DNA from: Rhodothermales bacterium
GTDB lineage: Bacteria; Bacteroidota; Rhodothermia; Rhodothermales; JABDKH01
Direction: 5' to 3'
DNA length: 40,697 bases
Assembly (NCBI GenBank): GCA_013002165.1
Contig: JABDKO010000148.1
Coordinates: 1-40,697, forward strand
Position 1 is the first letter of the stretch; the number at the start of each line of letters is the position of its first letter. Positions 24,545-33,407 of the stretch are shown here, piece by piece. A model generated the notes under the pieces. That model was not told where the DNA came from, ran no database searches, and worked only from the letters and a program-made list of their open reading frames with translations. Made by a program: the position numbers and the translations under genes.

Positions 24545-25330
24545 TTAGTTCTGACTGAGTACTGGTCGGGTGTTGCCGATTTCCGATGTACGAATAGGCC
24601 GCACGAACAGGTCTGACCCATCGTAACCGGTCTTATACCAGGCATCGAACTCTTCATCATAATAGTAGTCGATATATGGCTTCATATCTCCGGTACTGAG
24701 TAACGGCTCAAAGAGGGCATTTCGTATCGCCATGATATCGTCAATGTGCTGTTTGTCCGTCGCAACGACGACACCGCGTTCAAAGGGACCGTTCGTATCC
24801 AGCACGATGAACGGAATCTGATTATTCAGAACAAACCAGTACTCGAACTGAATAAACTGCTCAGGCTGCAGGTCTCGCCAGTAGCCAAAATCGGTCAGGG
24901 TCTGAGTAGGCGTGCCATACGAGGCCTCCAGCATTCCTCTGAGTCGCCAGGTGTGTGTTGTATCTACCGGAGCCAGATCATTACTGCCCAGGAACGCCCA
25001 GTCCTGGATAGGGAAATTAGACAGGAACCACTCCCGGCCAAGTTTTGGTATTCGACGGACTTTAAACAGATCGAATGTTGAACCCTGCCTGACTGGATTC
25101 ATTATCGGAGATTTGCCGGATTTGAGCTTTGTCGAGACTGGCAGCAGGTCCGGCGAACGGCCTGGAAGCGCACCGTTCCGACTAATAAAGTTTGCGGCGA
25201 CCGCACGGTGCCGGCGTTCGACCAGCAGGTCAACAAGCTCCTGAGCTGCGGCGGTGCGCAACGATGGTCCGTATGCGGTACTGGACAGCAGCACGACGGT
25301 GAAGAAAATGTATTTCGCGAGTGTAGTCAT
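24545..25330 (-). CDS. Uncharacterised exported protein between lepA and lepB
   Basis: 261 residues with an N-terminal hydrophobic stretch and Ala-rich end ('YIFFTVVLLSSTAYG', then AAAQ), consistent with a signal peptide. The mature part has 'LSNFPIQDWAFLGSNDLAPV', 'RGMLEASYGTPTQTLTDF', 'YWRDLQPEQFIQFEYWFVLN' and 'PFIVLDTNGPFERGVVVATD'. The sequence YGxP, then W/Y-rich strands, then a hydrophobic-D-x-N/R-G turn recalls the GWxTD-domain proteins of Bacteroidota, but I cannot confirm this. It starts 5 bases after lepA and ends 26 before lepB, so it is cotranscribed with protein-export genes. Function unknown; periplasmic or envelope location is inferred. Confidence 0.7.
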   Translation of the reverse strand: MTTLAKYIFFTVVLLSSTAYGPSLRTAAAQELVDLLVERRHRAVAANFISRNGALPGRSPDLLPVSTKLKSGKSPIMNPVRQGSTFDLFKVRRIPKLGREWFLSNFPIQDWAFLGSNDLAPVDTTHTWRLRGMLEASYGTPTQTLTDFGYWRDLQPEQFIQFEYWFVLNNQIPFIVLDTNGPFERGVVVATDKQHIDDIMAIRNALFEPLLSTGDMKPYIDYYYDEEFDAWYKTGYDGSDLFVRPIRTSEIGNTRPVLSQN

Positions 25331-25335
25331 GACAC

Positions 25336-27144
25336 CTAGTCATTCATCGACAGGACGGCAAGGAATGCCTCCTGCGGGACCTCAACACGTCCCACCTGCT
25401 TCATTCGTTTCTTACCTTCCTTTTGTTTCTCAAGGAGTTTCCTCTTTCTTGAGATATCGCCACCATAGCACTTCGCCGTAACGTCTTTCCGCATAGCCTT
25501 GACGGTTTCACGCGCAATTATTCGGCTGCCGATAGCTGCCTGAAGCGCTACCTCAAACATCTGTCGAGGTATCAGTTCTTTCAGTTTCTTGACCAACCGG
25601 CGGCCCATTTCGTACGCCTTGTCGCGATGCACAATTGTGGACAATGCATCAACGGGATCGCCGTTTATCAGTACTTCCAGTTTGACAAGATGACTGGGCT
25701 GGAAATTCACGATTTCGTAGTCAAAGGATGCGTACCCGCGACTGATTGATTTCAACCGGTCGTAAAAATCAAACACTATCTCCGCCAGCGGCAGTTCATA
25801 TTGAAGATTTGCTCTTTCGCTATCCAGATACTGTGTATTTATGTAGATGCCACGTCTATCCTGGCAGAGGTTCATCAGTCCGCCAAGGTACTCTGTCGGA
25901 GTAATGATTTCGGCTTTGACGTACGGCTCACGAATCTCACTGATATTACCCACATCAGGCATTTCGTTGGGGTTGTCAACCTCGGTGACTTCACCGGATG
26001 TCAACTGCACCTGGTACTCAACGTTCGGGACGGTGGTAATAATATCCAATCCAAACTCACGATCGAGCCGTTCCTGAACGATTTCCATGTGCAGCAAACC
26101 CAGGAATCCGATTCTGAATCCGAATCCCAACGCAACAGATGTTTCAGGCTCGTATGCGAGGGCCGCATCGTTCAGCTGCAGGCGGTCCAGTGATGACCTG
26201 AGATCCTCAAAGTCGTCCGCATTCGTCGGGTAGATGCCGGAGAAGACCATGGGTTTGATTTCCATGAAACCTGCCACCGGTTCAGATGCAGGGTCATTTG
26301 CGAGTGTAATAGTATCTCCGACTCGTGTATCGCGAACGTCTTTCACAGAGCCTATGATGTAGCCGACCTCGCCAGCCCTGAGTTGCTTGGTTGGTTCCAT
26401 GGAGAGTCGGAGCGTTCCGATCTCTTCAGCATCATATACTTTCTTGTTGGACATGAATTGAATCTTGTCCTTCTTGTTCAGGACGCCGTCAAATACACGC
26501 ACGTATGCAATTGCACCGCGATACGTGTTGAAGACGGAATCAAAGATCAGTCCTTTCAGTTTGGAGTCCGGATTTCCCCTTGGAGGTGGCACTCGTCGGA
26601 TAACCAGTTCCAGAAGTTCTCGAACACCCTCTCCTGATTTAGCGCTGATATGGAGGATATCCTCGGCTGCATCCCCGGTCAGATTCTCTATCGACGATGC
26701 GACGACGTCAGGTCTTGCAGAAGGCAAATCAACCTTGTTCAGGCAGGGAATAATCTCGACGTCATTAGAAAGTGCGAGGTACAGGTTTGACAGCGTCTGT
26801 GCTTCGATGCCTTGTGCTGCATCTACGACAAGGATCGCACCTTCGCAAGCTGTCAGCGCCCTGGATACTTCGTACGTGAAGTCGACATGTCCCGGTGTAT
26901 CGATCAAGTTGAGGATGTACGTATTGCCATCTTCAGACTCATACGACATTCGGATGGCATGGCTCTTAATGGTTATTCCCCGCTCCCGTTCGAGGTCCAT
27001 CGAATCCAGCACTTGCTCCTGGAGTTGTCGATCGGACAATGTACCCGTTACTTCGAGAAAACGATCAGCGAGCGTACTCTTGCCATGATCTATGTGAGCA
27101 ATGATGCAAAAGTTGCGAATGAACTGTTGATAATCATTGCTCAT
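25336..27144 (-). CDS. lepA: Elongation factor 4 (LepA)
   Basis: 602-residue translational GTPase, normal length. The G domain shows '[20 protein letters not shown]', '[15 protein letters not shown]', '[18 protein letters not shown]' and '[14 protein letters not shown]'. The EF4-specific C-terminal domain ends '[20 protein letters not shown]' and '[12 protein letters not shown]'. It acts on ribosomes during initiation or stress. The ATG overlaps the lspA stop (ATGA), so the two are translationally coupled. Secure. Confidence 0.98.
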   Translation of the reverse strand: MSNDYQQFIRNFCIIAHIDHGKSTLADRFLEVTGTLSDRQLQEQVLDSMDLERERGITIKSHAIRMSYESEDGNTYILNLIDTPGHVDFTYEVSRALTACEGAILVVDAAQGIEAQTLSNLYLALSNDVEIIPCLNKVDLPSARPDVVASSIENLTGDAAEDILHISAKSGEGVRELLELVIRRVPPPRGNPDSKLKGLIFDSVFNTYRGAIAYVRVFDGVLNKKDKIQFMSNKKVYDAEEIGTLRLSMEPTKQLRAGEVGYIIGSVKDVRDTRVGDTITLANDPASEPVAGFMEIKPMVFSGIYPTNADDFEDLRSSLDRLQLNDAALAYEPETSVALGFGFRIGFLGLLHMEIVQERLDREFGLDIITTVPNVEYQVQLTSGEVTEVDNPNEMPDVGNISEIREPYVKAEIITPTEYLGGLMNLCQDRRGIYINTQYLDSERANLQYELPLAEIVFDFYDRLKSISRGYASFDYEIVNFQPSHLVKLEVLINGDPVDALSTIVHRDKAYEMGRRLVKKLKELIPRQMFEVALQAAIGSRIIARETVKAMRKDVTAKCYGGDISRKRKLLEKQKEGKKRMKQVGRVEVPQEAFLAVLSMND

Positions 27145-27920
27145 CGTGTGCTTCCATCCTGAGAAGTAGAATCTGCACCTTCGGGCGGATCTGTGACCGG
27201 GTTTTTCGGCAGCTGTCTCGATACGTTATTGTCAGAGCCAGGAGTATGAGGCGCGGGCAGAGGTCCGTCGGACTTTGCCGCGGCTACAGGCACCGATTCG
27301 TTGACCGCGGTTTCATGTGCGTCCGACGTAATTGCCGGAGACGCTGAACTATTTACAATTGAATCATCAGCCGTCGCGGGGATCTCCGAGACAAGCTTGT
27401 CGTGGAATTTTTTCTGGAAAATCAGAATTCCCACGACGCCCACGACGATTGCCATATCCGCGACATTCCAGATCGGAAAAAGAGCTAGACTGTTACCCCC
27501 CATCAGCGGAATCCACTCAGGCAAAATGCCACGCCAGATATCCACATGAATGAAGTCCACGACTCGTCCCTGAAAAAGCGGGTTGTCGTAGTAAATAGTA
27601 CCGTAGAAGACACGATCGATAATGTTACCAAAAGCGCCGCCGAGCACAAGGCCGATGCTGGCCCGATAGGGAAGAAAGCCGTGACGCACCTTGACGAGGT
27701 AAAAGACAATCAGGAAGGTAGCGATGACCGAGAAAATCGAGATCATCGCAGGCGGACCGAATGAGATTCCAAAGGCCATTCCTGGATTCTCCAGATACGT
27801 AAGCTTCAGCCAGTCTCCGAGAATCGGAATAGACTGATGCTGATACATGTTGCGAACAACCAGCACCTTCGTAACCTGATCAGCCAGGACGGCGATGATA
27901 GAGATCCACAGAACACGCAT
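27141..27920 (-). CDS. lspA: Lipoprotein signal peptidase (signal peptidase II) with long C-terminal extension
   Basis: 259 residues. The first ~165 are a standard LspA with four membrane segments: '[20 protein letters not shown]', '[13 protein letters not shown]', '[18 protein letters not shown]', the catalytic Asp in '[12 protein letters not shown]' and the second catalytic Asp in '[15 protein letters not shown]'. An insertion before VVDF is common in Bacteroidota. Residues ~170-259 are a Ser/Pro/Ala/Asp-rich, probably disordered tail facing the cytoplasm. Usual LspA length is about 160-200. It cleaves prolipoproteins after lipidation. It is downstream of the traR/dksA-like gene and coupled to lepA. 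Confidence 0.96.
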   Translation of the reverse strand: MRVLWISIIAVLADQVTKVLVVRNMYQHQSIPILGDWLKLTYLENPGMAFGISFGPPAMISIFSVIATFLIVFYLVKVRHGFLPYRASIGLVLGGAFGNIIDRVFYGTIYYDNPLFQGRVVDFIHVDIWRGILPEWIPLMGGNSLALFPIWNVADMAIVVGVVGILIFQKKFHDKLVSEIPATADDSIVNSSASPAITSDAHETAVNESVPVAAAKSDGPLPAPHTPGSDNNVSRQLPKNPVTDPPEGADSTSQDGSTR

Positions 27921-27950
27921 TGGATTGGAAACTTGAGATTAAACAAGATA

Positions 27951-27974
27951 GGGCGGCCGATCCAACGGTCGCCC
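27951..27974 (-). terminator. Hairpin between the traR/dksA-like gene and lspA, possible weak terminator
   Basis: gggcggccg (27951-27959) pairs with cggtcgccc (27966-27974) around a six-base loop, a 9-base stem with one mismatch. On the minus-strand transcript it is followed by a T-rich but interrupted stretch (tatcttgttt). A ccccgggg palindrome overlaps its upstream edge. It could attenuate transcription into lspA or end the traR/dksA message. The imperfect T-run keeps confidence low. Confidence 0.4.
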
Positions 27975-28004
27975 CGGGGTTACATCGAACAGGCGTTCAA
28001 CAAA

Positions 28005-28439
28005 TCAACGCTTCTTTTGCTTGAGTTTTGCTTCGATTGAGATCTCGGTATGAGGTACAGCTTCAAGTCGTTCCCTGGGTATCGGATTACCTGTCACCTT
28101 ACACACGCCGTATGTACGATCGTCGATGCGCTCAAGTGCTCGATCGAGGTATCCAACAAATTTCTGCTGTCGCGCTACCATGAGGTATAGCTTCTCCCTC
28201 TCCATTGCATCTGTTCCTGCGTCTGCCATGTGGAAGCTATATGCAGTGTCGTTCTCTGACTGCTCCCGGGAATCTGCCAGTTGGCTCCGAAGGCTTGCGA
28301 TGTCGTCGAGAGCCGATCGTTTACGATCTTCGATAAGTTTACGGAAATGATCGAGCTCCTTGTCATCAAATGGAGTCTCCATTTTGATGTCTTCGGACTG
28401 CCCTTCGGAATCAATGTTATGGGATTCGTTGATAGCCAT
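28005..28439 (-). CDS. TraR/DksA-family protein with degenerate zinc finger
   Basis: 144 residues from ATG 28439 (GTG 28454 would add five residues). An acidic N-terminus leads into a coiled-coil hairpin ('FRKLIEDRKRSALDDIASLR', then 'REKLYLMVARQQKFVGYLDR'). The C-terminal zinc-finger region reads 'YGVCKVTGNPIPRERLEAVP', keeping one Cys of the usual four; T-G and H replace others. Bacteroidota members of this family look the same. DksA/TraR proteins bind in the RNA polymerase secondary channel and tune rRNA and stress transcription; whether this one does is not shown. The position between ileS and lspA is a classic arrangement. Confidence 0.88.
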   Translation of the reverse strand: MAINESHNIDSEGQSEDIKMETPFDDKELDHFRKLIEDRKRSALDDIASLRSQLADSREQSENDTAYSFHMADAGTDAMEREKLYLMVARQQKFVGYLDRALERIDDRTYGVCKVTGNPIPRERLEAVPHTEISIEAKLKQKKR

Positions 28440-28511
28440 ATTGTGATTTGACACTAAGTGTTGTCTACGCGACCATCGACGGATAGTCGGATAAAGTTAA
28501 ACTTTCTCGTT

Positions 28512-31500
28512 TTAGTTTAGTCGTTGAACCCCCAGTGTGAGGCTTTCGTTCTCCAACTCGAATGTTTCCACGAGTTCTCCATCGGGATTCTCGGCATCTT
28601 GCAACTCAAGTGCGAGAGTCTCGTTCCGGATCCACTCTGCATGCTCGCTAAACGCATTATGAAGACCTTTTGATGCACGATATGTAACCCGGATCCGGTC
28701 CGTGACATCAAAACCTGCCTGTTTGCGCAGATTTTGAATCCGGTTCACAGTTTCACGAGCATAGCCCTCATTTAACAGGTCGTCTGTTATCTCAACGTCG
28801 AGAGCGACTGTAATGCCCGCATCCTGTCCTACAAGCCAGCCATGGACACCTTCACTTAGTATCTCAATATCATCAGGCTCTATTTGAATCGAAGAGTCAT
28901 CAACTTGAAAAACGAAAGATCCGTCGTTCAGAAGTGAATCAATGTCGTCATCCGACATTGCTCTGATCGCGGCGTTGGCTGTCTTCATGAGTGGACCGAG
29001 CCGTTTTCCGAGTCGTTTGAAGTCAGGCTTGGCAGTGCGTGAAACGATACTGCTGGAGGAGTCGATGTATTCGACATTCTTGATATTCACTTCACTCAGG
29101 ATAATGCCCTTGACACTTTCGACCAGGTCTTCAGAAATACGATCGCTCGTGACTACCATCAATCTGGCAAGTGGCTGCCGAACATTTACACCGCAGTCGT
29201 TTCGAAGACCAAGCACAATCGACGAAATGATCCGGGCTACATTGATTCTTTCTTCGAGGTTATCATCCTTCCAGTGTGGATCGGGTGATGGGTAGCTCTC
29301 CAGATGAACAGACCTGTCCTCTTCTCCGAACGGTGTCAGGAGAAGATACAATCTCTCTGAAAAGAATGGCGCGATGGGGCTCATGATCACGGCGATTGAC
29401 AGGAGACAATCGTGCACGGTCTGGTACGCTGCCCTCTTGTCATCCGCCTCTTCATCGCTTTTCCAGAACCGTCTTCTGGAGCGCCGAATATACCAGTTGG
29501 AAAGATCATCCACGAGCTGTTCGACTGCGCGAGCGGCGCGTGTGGGATTATAGCTGTCCATGGCTTCGTCTACTGCAGCCACAGTGGTCGCGGTTCGGCT
29601 GAGTATCCATCTGTCGAGTTCGGCCCGGCGCTCGATTGGTACTGGATCGGCCGACAAATCAAAGTCATCGATATTCGCGTACGTTGCGAAGAATCCGTAG
29701 ACATTCGCCAGTGTGCTGAAGAACTTGCGGCGTGTTTCAAGAAGGCCCCGTCCGGAAAATTTCAAATTCTCCCAGGGTGGTGCGTTGCTCATCATGTACC
29801 ACCGAACGACGTCGGCACCATGTTCCCCGATAGTTTCAAACGGGTCGACTGTGTTTCCTTTCGACTTAGACATCTTTTCGCCGTTCTCGTCGAGGATGAG
29901 TCCATTCACGACAACATTCCTGTACGCAACAGAACCTTTCACAAGGCCGGCAATCGCATGCAGGGTATAAAACCATCCGCGGGTTTGATCGACACCTTCT
30001 GCAATAAAGTCTGCCGGAAATGTCGCTTCGAATTTATCCTCGTTTTCGAATGGGTAATGCCACTGGGCAAACGGCATGGCACCGGAGTCAAACCAGACAT
30101 CAATCAGGTCTGGAACGCGTCGCATGGTTCCTCCATCTGGAGACGGCCATGTCAGCTCGTCCACGTATGGTCGGTGCAGGTCCACTTCATCATCACCCGG
30201 CCATGTTTCGCCGCACTTTGATTTCAATTCCTGCAATGAACCGATAACTTCGATGTGTGTCGAGCCCTCTACGTCAGAGCACCAGATCGGAAGAGGTGTC
30301 CCCCAGAATCGGTTTCTACTCAAGGCCCAGTCGACATTGTTTTCAAGCCATTCACCAAATCGGCCGGTACCTACCCCCGCTGGTTGCCAGTTTATTGTCG
30401 CGTTGTTGGCAACAAGCTCATCTTTGATTCGAGTCGTTTGAATAAACCAGCTCTCCACCGGGTAGCTCACCAGTGGTGTACCCTTGCGCCAGTCGTGCGG
30501 GTAGTTGTGTAAATAGGTCTCGTGCCGAAACAGCAGATTGCGTGCTCTGAGGTCTTTAGATATCACTTTATCAGCGTCCTTGAACCACATGCCGCTCACG
30601 AGTCTGGCACTTTCGTTGAATGTCCCATCCGGATTAACCGGATTAAGTACGGGTATTTGATACTTGCCTGCGGTGCTGAAATCTTCTGCGCCGAACGCCG
30701 GCGCTGTATGAACGATTCCGGTTCCGTCACTTGTGGTGACGTATGTAGCACTCACTACTGACCATACATCATCAAAGTCGGCAGCGTCTTTTACGAAGTA
30801 GTCATACAGGGGATGATATTTGAGACCGACCAGGTCTTTTCCTTTCCGGGTCTCGAGAACCTTGTACTCGTCCTTGACGACGCTCAGGCGCTTCTCTGCC
30901 AGAATCAAACGTTCGGTTTGCCCGTCATCTGTTTGAACTTCGATGGTAACGTAGTCGATGTTATCGGCGACGGCCAGAGCGGCGTTTGAAATCAGTGTCC
31001 ACGGAGTTGTAGTCCACGCAAGAAAGTATGTCCCTTCCTGGCCGGCGACCGGAAACTTGATGTATACAGATGGGTCCTGCACCTCCCTGTAGCCGAGGCT
31101 GACCTCGTGGGATGACAGAACGGTACCTGACCCGGGGCTATACCACTGAATTTTATGCCCCTTGTACAACAGACCCTTTTCGTGGATCTGCTTCAGCAGC
31201 CACCAGACGGACTCTATGTATTCGTTCGTGAAGGTAACGTACGGGTTCTCCAGGTCGACCCAGTACCCCATCCGAGTGGTGAGCGTATCCCAGAGTTCCT
31301 TGTACTTGAGGACACTCTCGCGACAGGCGGCATTGTAGCGTTCGAGACCGAATTCCTTGATCTGGTCGCGACCCGTTAGTCCGAGTTCTTTCTCGACTTC
31401 AATTTCGACAGGAAGTCCGTGCGTATCCCATCCGGCCTTCCGTTCAACCTTGAATCCTTTGATCGTTTTGTAGCGGCAAAAACAATCCTTGATGGTCCGG

Positions 31501-31685
31501 GCAAGGACGTGATGTATTCCCGGTCTGCCATTTGCGGTCGGGGGACCCTCATAGAAGGAGAAAGTATCGGCGCCTTCCCGAGTCTCGATGCTTCGGTTGA
31601 AAACACTGTACCGCTCCCAGCGATCGAGGATTTCTCTCTCGAGGGCAGGATGATCAGATTCGTTGAACTCGTGAAACGTCGGCAT
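28512..31685 (-). CDS. ileS: Isoleucyl-tRNA synthetase, type 2 (eukaryote-like)
   Basis: 1057 residues, longer than type 1 bacterial IleRS (~930). The N-terminal signature is 'YEGPPTANGRPGIHHVLART', with GIHH at 56-59 in place of HIGH. The editing domain contains 'WTTTPWTLISNAALAV' and 'GTGIVHTAPAFGAEDF'. The KMSKS loop is 'ENGEKMSKSKGNTVDPFETI' near residue 600. The C-terminal region lacks the type 1 zinc-cysteine cluster and has 'LNEGYARETVNRIQNLRKQA', typical of type 2 enzymes. It charges tRNA-Ile. Type 2 enzymes are generally less sensitive to mupirocin (family knowledge). It sits between an unknown gene and the traR/dksA-like gene. Confidence 0.98.
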   Translation of the reverse strand: MPTFHEFNESDHPALEREILDRWERYSVFNRSIETREGADTFSFYEGPPTANGRPGIHHVLARTIKDCFCRYKTIKGFKVERKAGWDTHGLPVEIEVEKELGLTGRDQIKEFGLERYNAACRESVLKYKELWDTLTTRMGYWVDLENPYVTFTNEYIESVWWLLKQIHEKGLLYKGHKIQWYSPGSGTVLSSHEVSLGYREVQDPSVYIKFPVAGQEGTYFLAWTTTPWTLISNAALAVADNIDYVTIEVQTDDGQTERLILAEKRLSVVKDEYKVLETRKGKDLVGLKYHPLYDYFVKDAADFDDVWSVVSATYVTTSDGTGIVHTAPAFGAEDFSTAGKYQIPVLNPVNPDGTFNESARLVSGMWFKDADKVISKDLRARNLLFRHETYLHNYPHDWRKGTPLVSYPVESWFIQTTRIKDELVANNATINWQPAGVGTGRFGEWLENNVDWALSRNRFWGTPLPIWCSDVEGSTHIEVIGSLQELKSKCGETWPGDDEVDLHRPYVDELTWPSPDGGTMRRVPDLIDVWFDSGAMPFAQWHYPFENEDKFEATFPADFIAEGVDQTRGWFYTLHAIAGLVKGSVAYRNVVVNGLILDENGEKMSKSKGNTVDPFETIGEHGADVVRWYMMSNAPPWENLKFSGRGLLETRRKFFSTLANVYGFFATYANIDDFDLSADPVPIERRAELDRWILSRTATTVAAVDEAMDSYNPTRAARAVEQLVDDLSNWYIRRSRRRFWKSDEEADDKRAAYQTVHDCLLSIAVIMSPIAPFFSERLYLLLTPFGEEDRSVHLESYPSPDPHWKDDNLEERINVARIISSIVLGLRNDCGVNVRQPLARLMVVTSDRISEDLVESVKGIILSEVNIKNVEYIDSSSSIVSRTAKPDFKRLGKRLGPLMKTANAAIRAMSDDDIDSLLNDGSFVFQVDDSSIQIEPDDIEILSEGVHGWLVGQDAGITVALDVEITDDLLNEGYARETVNRIQNLRKQAGFDVTDRIRVTYRASKGLHNAFSEHAEWIRNETLALELQDAENPDGELVETFELENESLTLGVQRLN

Positions 31686-31776
31686 TAATCGCCCGGCTGT
31701 TTGGTTGTCCGAATCCAGAAAGATACGGCCTCAGCGGGAGATTTTGTCCTGGCCGAATGGCCGGGTGTCCAGATTC

Positions 31777-32469
31777 TCAGTCAATTCCCAGATTGAACTG
31801 ATTCCGGAGGGATTGAACATGAAGTCCGAGAGCGTTCCGGGTCTCGTAGGCATTCTCTGCAAGTTCGCGAAATATTTCGTCCGACATGTATTCTCCGGTC
31901 TTCATTTCAGACAAGAGCGAAAGAGAAATATTCGCAGCTTCCAGAGCTCGTTTGACACAGGCTATGTTTCCGCCGATGGTCTCCTTTTCGTACCCGATTC
32001 CATGCCCCTTGGCAACGTTTGACGGGAGCAACATTATTTGATTACAGAACTGCACGAGCACGCTGTCCTTGACGTTCACCGGCAGTGCATTAGCCCATTC
32101 AAGCACGAGGTTAGCCAGATTTTGAACCATCTCGTAGATTGGAAGGGACTGTAGGGGTCCATTTTCATCTACATCCAGATCGTCCATCTGATGCAGCGAG
32201 GCAAGCTGATCATCGATAGGTCCCTTTCCGTCGAAGTGGAACTGGATAGGGATTGTGGCATCAATTTCGTCGTTTTCCCAGCCTTGATCGCGCATGTACT
32301 GGCGCAGGTCTTGCTTCCACCGTTTCTGGCCCCGGACATCGCGAAACTCCGGCGGTGGGTTCCGACCTACAAATGAGAAAACCAGGTCCATGAAACGGTT
32401 GATGCGCTCATCATTCTCTTTCAGGAATGATTCCCACATATGTTCATCCCAGATATCGTCGTCGTGCAT
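31777..32469 (-). CDS. Uncharacterised cytosolic helical protein
   Basis: 230 residues, no signal peptide or membrane segment. It is acidic and largely helical ('DDDIWDEHMWESFLKENDER', 'FMDLVFSFVGRNPPPEFRDV', 'LPIYEMVQNLANLVLEWANA', 'GGNIACVKRALEAANISLSL', 'YMSDEIFRELAENAYETRNA'). I do not recognise a domain. Codon use and length look like a real gene, the frame starts at a good ATG, and it lies 33 bases after the PNP gene and 91 before ileS in the same direction, so it is probably part of the operon. The repeated helical pairs with conserved-looking Asn/Glu could bind a metal or partner, but this is speculation. Confidence 0.7.
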   Translation of the reverse strand: MHDDDIWDEHMWESFLKENDERINRFMDLVFSFVGRNPPPEFRDVRGQKRWKQDLRQYMRDQGWENDEIDATIPIQFHFDGKGPIDDQLASLHQMDDLDVDENGPLQSLPIYEMVQNLANLVLEWANALPVNVKDSVLVQFCNQIMLLPSNVAKGHGIGYEKETIGGNIACVKRALEAANISLSLLSEMKTGEYMSDEIFRELAENAYETRNALGLHVQSLRNQFNLGID

Positions 32470-32502
32470 ATTAGGAGCGGGTAGCGGAGTTTGTCGAGAT
32501 TA

Positions 32503-33345
32503 CTATAATCTAGCTACAATGCCTTTCATAATTGTGGTCAATTTTGGTTCCGCCTCACCGGCGGCGGCCAGGACGTCTTCGATTGACACCGGTTCGAGTG
32601 CATCGGGAAAGCACTCGTCTGTAATAACGGATACAGCTACGCATTTTGCGCCCGAGTGATTGGCTACAATGACCTCTGGAACAGTGCTCATACCCACCGC
32701 ATCTGCTCCGATTCCTCGCAAAAACCTGTATTCTGCCCTGGTTTCGAGGTTTGGTCCGGTTACTGCGACATAGACACCCTCCTGCAGGTAAATCTTTGCC
32801 TCTCGCGCTACTTCGCGAGCTATCTGCCGTAATTCCTCCGCATACGGGTCGCTCATATCCGGGAATCGGGGGCCCCAGGGATCATGATTCTGGCCTGCCA
32901 GCGGATTGACACCCTGCAGGTTAATATGGTCCGAAATGAGCATTACGTCCCCGCGCCGGTAAACAGGGTTCATCCCTCCGGCAGCATTGGAAACGAGAAT
33001 GGTTTCCACTCCCAGTTCCCGCATCACCCTGACTGGAAGCGTTATTTGTCGGGCGGAATATCCTTCGTATAGATGGAATCTGCCCTGTAAGGCGATTACG
33101 TCCTTGCCAGCGAGTTTGCCAAAAATGAGTTTACCGTGATGTGTCTCAACGGTAGAAACAGGGAAATTGGGAATGTCCTCGTAGTCGACGCTCGTGACAG
33201 CGTCAATCTCATCGGCTAGCCTTCCGAGACCTGTGCCCAGTATTATTCCTATCGGTGAAGAGATAGATCTGGTACTCAGGTATGCCGCGGCCTCGCTTAC
33301 CTGGCGGACATACTCATCGACTGACGTTAGGGACTCCTGACTCAT
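32503..33345 (-). CDS. Purine nucleoside phosphorylase (trimeric type)
   Basis: 280 residues from ATG 33345. The phosphate-binding strand 'PIGIILGTGLGRLADEI', the His loop 'VETHHGKLIFGKL', 'LQGRFHLYEGYSARQITLPV', 'LVSNAAGGMNP', purine-site 'GPNLETRAEYRFLRGIGADA' with the conserved Glu, and 'VGMSTVPEVIVANHSG' are all present. The final purine-contact position is Asp243 in 'SVITDECFP', where 6-oxopurine-specific enzymes have Asn. It cleaves purine nucleosides with phosphate for salvage in the cytoplasm. It lies between divIVA (62 bases) and an unknown gene. Identity is secure; base preference is an inference. Confidence 0.94.
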   Translation of the reverse strand: MSQESLTSVDEYVRQVSEAAAYLSTRSISSPIGIILGTGLGRLADEIDAVTSVDYEDIPNFPVSTVETHHGKLIFGKLAGKDVIALQGRFHLYEGYSARQITLPVRVMRELGVETILVSNAAGGMNPVYRRGDVMLISDHINLQGVNPLAGQNHDPWGPRFPDMSDPYAEELRQIAREVAREAKIYLQEGVYVAVTGPNLETRAEYRFLRGIGADAVGMSTVPEVIVANHSGAKCVAVSVITDECFPDALEPVSIEDVLAAAGEAEPKLTTIMKGIVARL

Positions 33346-33407
33346 GTGCTGCCTTCTTAATGGAACAGCACCAAGGTACGACACGAAACCAGGCTAATTC
33401 AAAGCAC

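Noticed and set aside
29412-30221. 269-codon plus-strand open frame opposite ileS
   Set aside because: It is antisense to a certain, well-conserved gene; its composition looks random and no domain is recognisable.
31748-31765. Stem-loop cctggcc-gaat-ggccggg upstream of ileS as terminator
   Set aside because: On the minus-strand transcript the stem has an A-C mismatch and no T-run follows; it may be chance.
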